From Cellvibrionales bacterium UBA4451 (GTDB lineage: Bacteria > Pseudomonadota > Gammaproteobacteria > Pseudomonadales > Porticoccaceae): DNA of 64,000 nucleotides. Positions 1-6,162 of this stretch are shown here, piece by piece. A model generated the notes under the pieces. The model did no database searches and was not told the DNA's origin. It saw only the letters and a list, made by a program, of their open reading frames with translations. Where the stretch lies: positions 62,001-126,000 of the forward strand of contig DGPB01000008.1 in the NCBI GenBank assembly GCA_002390285.1, read 5' to 3'. The translations under genes and the position numbers were made by a program. The number at the start of each line of letters is the position of its first letter. The stretch's first letter is position 1.

Positions 1-840
1 AATCTGAAGGTCTCTTTCATGATCATCTGTCAGTTTTTGTAAACGCTGTGCCGCACCCTTAAAGGGTAAGCCGTGGGATGGCAGTACCAAGGTGTTCTCG
101 GGAATGATCGATTTTAGCTTGTGGCATGAACTGATCCAGTCCTTAAGGGGATTGCCCAAGGGTTCAATGGGCCAGACACTCACATTGGATGAGATCGTGG
201 GTAGTAGTTGGTCGCCGGAAATAAATAATTCGAGTTCGGGGCAAAAAAGGCATGCATGTTCCGGTGAATGACCTTCGCCCATCACTATCTGCCATTGATG
301 ATTGTTAACCGTAAGCGTGTCGTTGTCCTTCAGGCGATGATAAATAGTTGGCATACCACGAATCAGGCTACTAAAAGCACCGAACTTTGAGCGGTAGTAA
401 TTCAACTGCTCTTCATTCAATCCAGCGGCGTGATAGAACGCAACGGCTTCATCGGGTGCTTCTCGGTTGCTGTCCTCCAGCAGGATCCGACAATACATGT
501 ATTCACTGCGCGACATCCATAGATCTGCACCACTACGACGGCAAAGCCAGGCGGCCAGTCCGATGTGATCAGGGTGCATATGAGTGCCGATAATGCGCTT
601 GATGGGTTTTTCGCTGGACATCGTCTTATAAAGTGATTCCCAGAGATCAGTGGTGGCATCGGTGGCTAGACCGGTGTCTACAATGGTCCAGCCATCGTCT
701 TCTTCCAGTACCCAAAGATTGATGTGGTCGAGCTTGAAGGGTAGAGGCATTCGCAACCAGTAAACGCCCGTTGCTATCTCTCTCAGCACCCCCAGCTCAG
801 GCGGTTTAGAATAGGGGTATTGTGGTTTGGATGCAGTCAT
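1..840 (-). CDS. MBL-fold metallo-hydrolase, C-terminus cut by window edge
   Basis: Reads leftward from an ATG at 838-840 and is still open at base 1, so 280 codons are visible and the C-terminus is missing. The metallo-beta-lactamase zinc motif THMHPDHIG lies at about residues 86-94 (H87, H89, D91, H92). Further ligand candidates follow in GEGHSPEH and in FISGDQLLP, and a late LPSHG sits near the cut end. This is the glyoxalase II-like layout of a hydrolase with a binuclear metal site. The substrate cannot be told; a lactonase, thioesterase or detoxification hydrolase are all possible. No signal peptide is visible, so it is probably cytoplasmic. No strong Shine-Dalgarno sequence precedes the ATG. 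Confidence 0.85.
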   Translation of the reverse strand, partial: MTASKPQYPYSKPPELGVLREIATGVYWLRMPLPFKLDHINLWVLEEDDGWTIVDTGLATDATTDLWESLYKTMSSEKPIKRIIGTHMHPDHIGLAAWLCRRSGADLWMSRSEYMYCRILLEDSNREAPDEAVAFYHAAGLNEEQLNYYRSKFGAFSSLIRGMPTIYHRLKDNDTLTVNNHQWQIVMGEGHSPEHACLFCPELELFISGDQLLPTISSNVSVWPIEPLGNPLKDWISSCHKLKSIIPENTLVLPSHGLPFKGAAQRLQKLTDDHERDLQI

Positions 841-930
841 GGGCTTACGTTAGTCAAAGAATGGAAGGTGACGCATGATAGCAGAGTAGTTTGGCTGTAC
901 TGTTTACCCGGTGCTTGTAACCCCGCGCTT

Positions 931-1590
931 TTAACCCAGAGTCTTCTGTAGCCATAGTGATATGGCTTCTATTTCCTCTATGCAAATGGCATGTTCCATG
1001 GGAAATGACTGATAGCGAGGTTCAAATCCCATCGCGGTTAAATATTTCATACTGTTCTGGCCGTGAATTTCCTGGACGACGTGGTCATTGGTGCCATGGA
1101 ATATTTGGATTGGTATCTGTTGGTTGGCAGGATGAACCTCAATAGAATTGACGGTAGCGAAATAGGTAGATAGTGCCAATAATCCGGCCAGCGGTTTGGG
1201 GTAGGTCAAGGCTGCCTGGTAGCCAACGGCACCACCCTGGGAGAAACCGGCGATAACAACGTGCCGGCTCTCAATGCCCCGTTCGAGTTCCCGGTCAATG
1301 AGTGCTTGTACTGCGGCGGCAGATTGTAGTAATTGGGCTTCATCCACTTTTCGGTCGATGTCCATTTCCAGAATATCGTACCAGGCGGGCATGATAAAGC
1401 CGCCGTTAATTGTCACCGGAATCTCCGGTGCATGGGGAAAGATAAACCGAACTGCCAGCGGTTCTGGTAGACGAAGCTCTGGCACCACCGGCTCAAAATC
1501 ATGTCCATCAGCGCCCAACCCGTGAAGCCAAATGACGGAGGCCTTGGCGGGTGTGGACGGCTCAATTTCAACACAGGGCAGGAGGTTCAT
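931..1590 (-). CDS. Carboxylesterase/phospholipase-type alpha/beta hydrolase
   Basis: A 219-residue serine hydrolase of the small carboxylesterase (EstB/acyl-protein thioesterase-like) family. The N-terminal WLHGLGADGHDF forms the oxyanion-hole segment, the nucleophile elbow is GFSQGG with S117, and the rest of the triad is most likely D169 (GTNDHV) and H200 (MEHAI). Length and motif order match the family, whose members hydrolyse short-chain esters, lysophospholipids or acyl-thioesters in the cytoplasm. There is no signal peptide. The ATG is preceded by a purine-rich stretch. It lies 90 bp downstream of the MBL hydrolase start and is read in the same direction, so the two need not share a transcript. 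Confidence 0.88.
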   Translation of the reverse strand: MNLLPCVEIEPSTPAKASVIWLHGLGADGHDFEPVVPELRLPEPLAVRFIFPHAPEIPVTINGGFIMPAWYDILEMDIDRKVDEAQLLQSAAAVQALIDRELERGIESRHVVIAGFSQGGAVGYQAALTYPKPLAGLLALSTYFATVNSIEVHPANQQIPIQIFHGTNDHVVQEIHGQNSMKYLTAMGFEPRYQSFPMEHAICIEEIEAISLWLQKTLG

Positions 1591-1673
1591 AGGCTAGGAC
1601 TTACCTTGATTTCGATGAATGGATTATATCGGCTACCTGGCACAGGCAGTAAGGAATTTGTTAATCTAGCGTT

Positions 1674-1746
1674 TTGAAACCAAACGTTGAAGCCTAACCG
1701 TGACACCAACTTTTGAAGCCAACCCCTGAATCCAGCTGTTGATACT
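1674..1746. repeat. Degenerate tandem repeat, 13-bp period, abutting GST start codon
   Basis: Copies of a TTGAAgCC core begin at 1674, 1687, 1700, 1713 and 1726, exactly 13 bp apart. A sixth partial copy (TTGATACT) begins at 1739 and runs into the ATG at 1747. Units read TTGAAACCAAACG, TTGAAGCCTAACC, GTGACACCAACTT, TTGAAGCCAACCC and CTGAATCCAGCTG. The 13-bp period is not a multiple of three and the frame holds stops, so it is not coding. It occupies the whole 5' leader of the following gene, where no clear Shine-Dalgarno is seen. Confidence 0.75.
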
Positions 1747-2385
1747 ATGTTGCCGATACTCTATTCATTCCGTCGTTGCCCCTATGCCATTCGTGCTCGG
1801 ATGACATTGAAGTATGCTGGTGTACAGGTTGAGCTACGGGAAATCCTGTTGCGGGAAAAACCGCCTTCTATGCTGGCAGCATCAACCAAGGGTACGGTTC
1901 CTGTGCTGGTGTTGCCTGAGGGTTCAGTCTTGGATGAAAGCTATGATGTGATGCGCTGGGCGCTAGATATTAACGATCCATGTCACTGGTGGAATCCGGG
2001 GTTGGCTTCTGAGGTAAATACTCTGATTGAACAGAATGACTTCTCATTCAAAGCCCATTTAGACCATTACAAATATGCCGATCGCCACCCCCAGCACTCG
2101 ATGGAATATTATCGTTCTCAGGCGGAAAGTTTTCTGGAAGTACTGGAGTACAGATTAACCGCTACCCCGTTTTTACTGGGTGAGACGATAGGCTTTGTTG
2201 ATGCAGCGATATTGCCATTTATTCGTCAATTCGCCTCTGTGGATAACGCCTGGTTTGAGCAGGCGCCTTATCCGCACTTACAGAACTGGCTAGCGTATTT
2301 TTTGAATTCAGACTTGTTTCTGTCGGTGATGGAAAAATATCCAGTTTGGCATGAAGGGGCGGCTATACAGTCATTCCCTAAATAG
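1747..2385 (+). CDS. Glutathione S-transferase family protein
   Basis: A 212-residue protein with an N-terminal thioredoxin-like GST domain (about residues 1-78) and an all-helical C-terminal domain. The segment FRRCPYAIRARM holds the CPYA motif at the glutathione site, which resembles glutaredoxin-type or beta/omega GSTs with a catalytic cysteine. KGTVPVLVLPEG supplies the cis-proline loop, and LDESYDVMRW the conserved E-S pair that contacts the glutathione gamma-glutamyl group. The likely role is glutathione-dependent reduction or conjugation in the cytoplasm; the substrate is unknown. It converges on panB with only 18 bp between stop codons. The leader upstream is a 13-bp-period tandem repeat. 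Confidence 0.85.
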   Translation: MLPILYSFRRCPYAIRARMTLKYAGVQVELREILLREKPPSMLAASTKGTVPVLVLPEGSVLDESYDVMRWALDINDPCHWWNPGLASEVNTLIEQNDFSFKAHLDHYKYADRHPQHSMEYYRSQAESFLEVLEYRLTATPFLLGETIGFVDAAILPFIRQFASVDNAWFEQAPYPHLQNWLAYFLNSDLFLSVMEKYPVWHEGAAIQSFPK

Positions 2386-2403
2386 AAAACCAATTTTTTA
2401 CTG

Positions 2404-3195
2404 CTAGGTAAAACCATGTTCAGGTTTCGGAAAGGCACCTGAGCGCACCTCGTCAGCATAGGTCTTGAGTGCTGAGCCCACATCACCACTTTCTGCCAGG
2501 AAATTTTTGGCGAAGGCAGGGAGTCGGGGTGAGAGCCCCAGCATATCGTAAATCACTAGTACCTGGGCATTGGTGTCCGGGCCAGCGCCGATACCAATAA
2601 CAGGTATGTGCAATTCTTCAGTGATTTGCTTGGCAAGGGCTGAGGGCACACATTCAAGCACGAGGATGTCGATACCCGCGTCTTCTAGCAAGTGAGCATC
2701 ACGAATCATTTGCATAGCGGCTTCATCGTCGCGGCCCTGAACCCTGTAACCACCCAGTTTATTGACAGACTGAGGAGTAAGACCGAGGTGCCCGCATGTG
2801 GGTATCCCCCGTTCGGTAAGCATTAATACCGTTTCTTCAAGCCAGGCGCCACCTTCCAGTTTTACCATGTTTGCGCCAGCCTGCATCAACAGGGCCGCAT
2901 TTTCCATGGCTTGCACTTCAGTGGCATAGGCCATGAAAGGCATGTCAGCAATAACCAGCGATTGACGGTTGCCGCGACATACCGACTGAATATGATAAAT
3001 CATGTCATCCATAGTGACAGGCACGGTACTGTCGTGCCCCTGAATAACATTGCCTAGCGAGTCACCCACCAGAATTACCTCGATACCTGCCTGCTCTATT
3101 AGCCGAGAAAAAGAGGCATCGTAGGCGGTGATCACCGGAAATTTTTCGCCCTTTTCTTTGAGTGCATTCAGGGTATTGATGGTGACTGTTTTCAT
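2404..3195 (-). CDS. panB: 3-methyl-2-oxobutanoate hydroxymethyltransferase
   Basis: First step of pantothenate synthesis: methylene-tetrahydrofolate-dependent hydroxymethylation of alpha-ketoisovalerate to ketopantoate. The TIM-barrel protein shows ITAYDASFS near the N-terminus, LVGDSLGNVIQGHDSTVPVT (metal and ketoacid site), a KLEGG segment, TCGHLGLTPQS and VIGIGAG. I place the start at the ATG ending at 3195 (263 aa) because an AGGA lies 9 nt upstream; an ATG three codons earlier (3204) sits directly on that AGGA. It is last in the run pcnB-folK-dNK-panB. The usual partner panC is not adjacent: downstream is a convergent GST gene. Confidence 0.95.
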   Translation of the reverse strand: MKTVTINTLNALKEKGEKFPVITAYDASFSRLIEQAGIEVILVGDSLGNVIQGHDSTVPVTMDDMIYHIQSVCRGNRQSLVIADMPFMAYATEVQAMENAALLMQAGANMVKLEGGAWLEETVLMLTERGIPTCGHLGLTPQSVNKLGGYRVQGRDDEAAMQMIRDAHLLEDAGIDILVLECVPSALAKQITEELHIPVIGIGAGPDTNAQVLVIYDMLGLSPRLPAFAKNFLAESGDVGSALKTYADEVRSGAFPKPEHGFT

Positions 3196-3209
3196 GAGCC
3201 TCATTCCTG

Positions 3210-3893
3210 TCAGAGGTGGGGGCGGGGATTGTAGTAGTGACGTCCTGACTTGATATTGAGTAAATATTCAACCAAGTTCTGGTAGTCCTGTTCACTGTTA
3301 GCCAAATCAATGTCGGTAGCGTTAACAATCAATAGTGGCGCATCATCGTAATAGTAGAAGAATCGAGTGTAGGCATCGTTGAGCTGGCTGAGGTAATCGG
3401 CATCTATCGATTTCTCTGCCTGAATTCCACGGCGTTGGACTCGGTCGAGTAATACGTCTGTAGATGCCTGCAGGTAGATCACGAGGTCTGGCCTGGGCGC
3501 ATCAATGGTGAGTTGTTGGTAAACCGTTTGGTAGAGCTTCAGTTCTTCATCATCCAGCGTCACTTGGGCAAAAACTTGATCCTTCTCGATCAAAAAGTCA
3601 GAGACCCGAACTTGCTGAAACATATCACCTTGACGAATTTCTTGAATTTGTTTGGTTCGCTGGAACAAAAAATATAATTGGGCAGGCAGTGCCCCGGCTC
3701 GTCGGTCCTGATAAAAGCGTTCTAGAAAAGGATTTTCATCCGCTTTCTCCAGAAATGTTTCACAGTTGAAGCTGGTAGCCAGCCGCTTCGCCAATGTGGT
3801 TTTTCCCACACCAATGGGGCCTTCCACGGCAATAAAGCGGGGTACGTCATCGTCCTTAGGGGCCAAAGTCTGATCGTTAGCCAGTTGTTCCAC
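3210..3893 (-). CDS. Deoxynucleoside kinase (dNK/dAK family)
   Basis: A 227-residue P-loop kinase phosphorylating a deoxynucleoside to its 5'-monophosphate for dNTP salvage. The P-loop is VEGPIGVGKTTLA near residue 20; the YQDRRAGALPAQLYF segment matches the substrate-binding helix of the family, and a DRVQRRG lid follows. I choose the GTG at 3891-3893 because it is preceded at 5 nt by a near-perfect AAGGAGG. An upstream in-frame ATG at 3968 would overlap folK by 92 bp and lacks such a site. With the GTG the overlap is 17 bp, consistent with translational coupling inside pcnB-folK-dNK-panB. The preferred base (dA, dC, dG or T) cannot be read from the sequence. Confidence 0.87.
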   Translation of the reverse strand: MEQLANDQTLAPKDDDVPRFIAVEGPIGVGKTTLAKRLATSFNCETFLEKADENPFLERFYQDRRAGALPAQLYFLFQRTKQIQEIRQGDMFQQVRVSDFLIEKDQVFAQVTLDDEELKLYQTVYQQLTIDAPRPDLVIYLQASTDVLLDRVQRRGIQAEKSIDADYLSQLNDAYTRFFYYYDDAPLLIVNATDIDLANSEQDYQNLVEYLLNIKSGRHYYNPRPHL

Positions 3894-4386
3894 GGATGCC
3901 TCCTTGTGAGTGGCGAACGATACCTTCTGGTGGGCAACTTTCCAAGAGCTCTGCCAAAGAGATTCCATCGGGCAATACGAGCTGTGGGGCTATATCGGCC
4001 AATGGAAACAGCACGAAATTGCGTGTTGCCATTTCGGCGTGAGGTATACGTAGCTCTGGGAGGTCGATCACCTGATTTCCGTAGAGCAGAATATCCAAGT
4101 CGAGCGTTCGGGGACCCCAGTGTTCTAGCTTGACACGATGGTGGGTACTTTCTATCCCTTGCAGTGCTTTTAGCAGAGGAAGCGGAGGTAATGTGGTTTC
4201 CAGTTTGGCAACACCATTGATGTAATCGGGCTGGTCGGCGGGCCCCATTGGAGGGCTGCTATACCAAGGTGAAACAGCGGTGACATGGGTGTCCGGTAGT
4301 GCTTCCAGTTCAATTATGGCGCGCAGTACCTGCTGTTGTGGATTGTCGAGGTTGCTACCCAGTGCGATATAGGCGGTTTCAGTCAT
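3877..4386 (-). CDS. folK: 6-hydroxymethyl-7,8-dihydropterin pyrophosphokinase (HPPK)
   Basis: Transfers pyrophosphate from ATP to hydroxymethyldihydropterin in folate synthesis. Start at the ATG of MTETAYIALGSNL gives 169 aa, close to the usual ~160. Signature stretches are YIALGSNLDNP at the N-terminus, a GPRTLDLDILLYG motif carrying the Mg-binding aspartates, and PHAEMATRNFVLFPL. The ATG overlaps the pcnB stop by 8 bp, and the 3' end overlaps the kinase gene by 17 bp, so these genes are very probably co-transcribed. pcnB-folK adjacency is standard in gammaproteobacteria. Confidence 0.96.
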   Translation of the reverse strand: MTETAYIALGSNLDNPQQQVLRAIIELEALPDTHVTAVSPWYSSPPMGPADQPDYINGVAKLETTLPPLPLLKALQGIESTHHRVKLEHWGPRTLDLDILLYGNQVIDLPELRIPHAEMATRNFVLFPLADIAPQLVLPDGISLAELLESCPPEGIVRHSQGGIRGTTG

Positions 4387-5731
4387 GAGCAGGTTTGGAT
4401 GACGGCGTCTTCTTTCGTCGACGGCGACGCTTATTTTTCGGTTGCTGTACCGATTCAGCCATAGCCTGTCGTTTGTCCTCATCTACGTCCTGAAATTTGG
4501 TCCACCAATCCCCTAGTCCTGGTTCGATTTCCCCAACATCTTCACGTAACAGGAGGAAGTCATAACCGGCACGGAAACGCTTGTTCTCCAGTAGACGGAA
4601 TGCCTGGCTACCTGCACGACGTGGTAAGCGTAGTTGTAGCTCCCAAATTTCCCGCATGGGGAGGGTGAAACGGCGGGGAATAGCCACTCGTTGGCACTGT
4701 CTGGTGGTGATTTCGCCTGCGGCTTGCTGGAGGGCATAGAGAGGTGGCGCGTCGCCTTGCTCAAACTGTTTACTTAATTCTTTTAGTGCAGGCCAGAGTA
4801 ATGCAGCAAAAAGAAATGCTGGTGTAACCCGCATGCCACTACGAATACGTATGTCTGTGTTGGTTAGCGCTTTTTCAACAAACGGCAAATAATAGCCGGG
4901 ATCGTTAGCGAGGGCTTCTTCCGTGGCTGGAAACAGAATGCCGAAAAGCTGATATTGGCGCAGCAAATGAAATGTGACTAAGGCGTGGCCGTTCATCAAT
5001 AGTTTGAGGACTTCATCAAATAATCGTGCTGGAGGAATGTCAGCCAGTAGGTTATGAACCTTGGTGATCGCAGCTGCAGTGTTGTCTTCTATTTGAAACC
5101 CCAGCTTGGCCGCAAAGCGTATAGCTCTTAGCATTCTTACAGGGTCTTCTCGATAGCGCTCAACCGGGCTGCCGATAATATGTATTAGCCGCTGTTCTAT
5201 ATCGGGCAGACCATCGGCATAGTCGTAGATGCTGTTATCTTGGGGATGATAATAGAGCGCGTTCATGGTGAAGTCGCGGCGGCTGGCATCGTCGTTGATC
5301 GAACCAAAAATATTGTCGCGTAATAGCATGCCTTTAGAAGAACGACGTGAGTCATCACGGTTGTTTTTCTTGTCAGTGTGATGAGCGCGGAAGGTGGTGA
5401 CTTCGATGATTTCTGACCCCATCCTTACATGGACGATCTGGAACCGGCGTCCAACAATACGCGAACGCCTAAAGAGTTGGTTGACTTGTTCAGGCGTGGC
5501 ATCAGTTGCCACATCAAAATCCTTGGGTTTTAGCCCCATCAATAGGTCACGAACACAGCCGCCAACCAGAAAGGCTTCATAACCATCGCTGCTGAGTTGC
5601 TCGACCACCTTTCTTGCGCCAGCACTTATTTGCTCGGGAGAAAGTGGATGCTGCTCGGAGCTAATAATATGAGGTTCGTTGACTGCGGTGGGGCTGCGTC
5701 TCCTGAACATTTTAGAGAGTTTTTTTAGCAT
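4379..5731 (-). CDS. pcnB: Poly(A) polymerase I
   Basis: Adds 3' poly(A) tails to RNA, marking it for decay. The nucleotidyltransferase core reads FLVGGCVRDLLMG then KPKDFDVATDATPEQV (catalytic DxD), followed by RRFQIVHV, RRDFTMNALYY and the RNA-binding RYREDPVRMLRAIRFAAKLGF. The C-terminus is strongly basic (KNKRRRRRKK), typical of PcnB. I start at the ATG 5729-5731 (450 aa); a TTG seven codons earlier and an ATG seven codons later are alternatives, and none has a good Shine-Dalgarno, recalling weak initiation known for pcnB in E. coli. A possible extended -10 lies just upstream at 5769-5777. Confidence 0.95.
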   Translation of the reverse strand: MLKKLSKMFRRRSPTAVNEPHIISSEQHPLSPEQISAGARKVVEQLSSDGYEAFLVGGCVRDLLMGLKPKDFDVATDATPEQVNQLFRRSRIVGRRFQIVHVRMGSEIIEVTTFRAHHTDKKNNRDDSRRSSKGMLLRDNIFGSINDDASRRDFTMNALYYHPQDNSIYDYADGLPDIEQRLIHIIGSPVERYREDPVRMLRAIRFAAKLGFQIEDNTAAAITKVHNLLADIPPARLFDEVLKLLMNGHALVTFHLLRQYQLFGILFPATEEALANDPGYYLPFVEKALTNTDIRIRSGMRVTPAFLFAALLWPALKELSKQFEQGDAPPLYALQQAAGEITTRQCQRVAIPRRFTLPMREIWELQLRLPRRAGSQAFRLLENKRFRAGYDFLLLREDVGEIEPGLGDWWTKFQDVDEDKRQAMAESVQQPKNKRRRRRKKTPSSKPAHD

Positions 5732-5768
5732 GTTTGTGCTGCAAATGCCCAATACTTAGAAAGGGGCA

Positions 5769-5777
5769 ATTCTAGCA
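5769..5777 (-). promoter_or_regulatory. Possible extended -10 promoter for pcnB
   Basis: On the minus strand TGCTAGAAT at 5777-5769 matches an extended -10 (TGnTATAAT with one mismatch). No convincing -35 is seen at 16-18 bp. Transcription would start near 5762, about 30 nt ahead of the chosen pcnB ATG and after the terminator at 5873-5899, so pcnB would have its own promoter separate from cbrB and the candidate RNA gene. Confidence 0.35.
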
Positions 5778-5872
5778 CAGCGGAGTTGAAAAGACTTTCG
5801 GTACAGGTGGTTGGGTGCAGGTGGTAAGTGGAAGGTATTAGATGGGTGCCGGGCTCGCAATAAGCAGGCATT

Positions 5873-5899
5873 AAAAAAGGAAGCCCGTAGGCTTCCTTT
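5873..5899 (-). terminator. Rho-independent terminator between cbrB/sRNA and pcnB
   Basis: A perfect 10-bp stem, AAAGGAAGCC at 5899-5890 and GGCTTCCTTT at 5885-5876 on the minus strand, closes a TACG tetraloop. On the minus strand the 3' arm runs on into a six-T tract at 5878-5873. The hairpin lies downstream of the sigma54 promoter at 6019-6035 and upstream of pcnB, so it would end cbrB-side or small-RNA transcripts. Confidence 0.85.
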
Positions 5900-6008
5900 A
5901 TATCCCATACGCCATCGAGTCGCGAGATCTACTCCCCATATCAACCAGATTAGCAATCCATCCAATATTATTTTTATTATTTATTGTTATTAGTTTTAGC
6001 TATTGTTA
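5873..6008 (-). ncRNA. Candidate CrcZ-type Hfq/Crc-binding small RNA
   Basis: The 410-bp cbrB-pcnB gap (5753-6162) has no convincing protein gene. On the minus strand it holds a sigma54 promoter predicting a start near 6008, then an A-rich tract at 5991-5966 that divides into two runs of four consecutive A-R-N triplets (AAT AAC AAT AAA, then AAT AAA AAT AAT). After a mixed segment it ends in the terminator at 5873-5899. The predicted RNA is about 136 nt. In Pseudomonas the crcZ RNA lies in exactly this cbrB-pcnB interval, is driven by CbrB with sigma54, and soaks up Hfq/Crc through AAnAAnAA motifs. This candidate is shorter than CrcZ (about 400 nt). Promoter, tract and terminator are seen; function is inferred. 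Confidence 0.6.
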
Positions 6009-6018
6009 CAACATGAAT

Positions 6019-6035
6019 AGCAGGAAGTATGCCAA
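6019..6035 (-). promoter_or_regulatory. Sigma54 (-24/-12) promoter for the candidate sRNA
   Basis: Minus-strand TTGGCATACTTCCTGCT fits the RpoN consensus (TTGGCAC-N5-TTGCA): the invariant GG is at 6033-6032 and the invariant GC at 6021-6020, with the required 12-bp offset. The start is predicted around 6008. About 110 bp upstream a TGTTAC half-site lies at 6146-6141, and a GTAACA lies at 6009-6004 near the start; either could be an activator contact, though I cannot confirm the CbrB recognition sequence. A CbrB-family sigma54 activator is encoded immediately upstream. Confidence 0.7.
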
Positions 6036-6162
6036 CACGTTAAAAACCATAAAAAACATGTGGTTATGTATTTTCCACCACCTTTATTATGTTTTAATTA
6101 AGCATAGTGATACCAATCTACACGTATGTCGGGTTAGAAAGTAACAGTAGGCAGCACTGATC

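Noticed and set aside
3894..3968. Longer deoxynucleoside kinase beginning at ATG 3968
   Set aside because: It would overlap folK by 92 bp and has no Shine-Dalgarno, whereas the GTG at 3893 follows AAGGAGG at ideal spacing.
5811..5993. Open frame on the plus strand across the cbrB-pcnB gap (and another on the minus strand, 5756-5965)
   Set aside because: Neither has a ribosome-binding site or recognisable protein sequence, both run through the terminator stem, and the base composition swings sharply inside them. The promoter/A-rich tract/terminator reading explains the region better.
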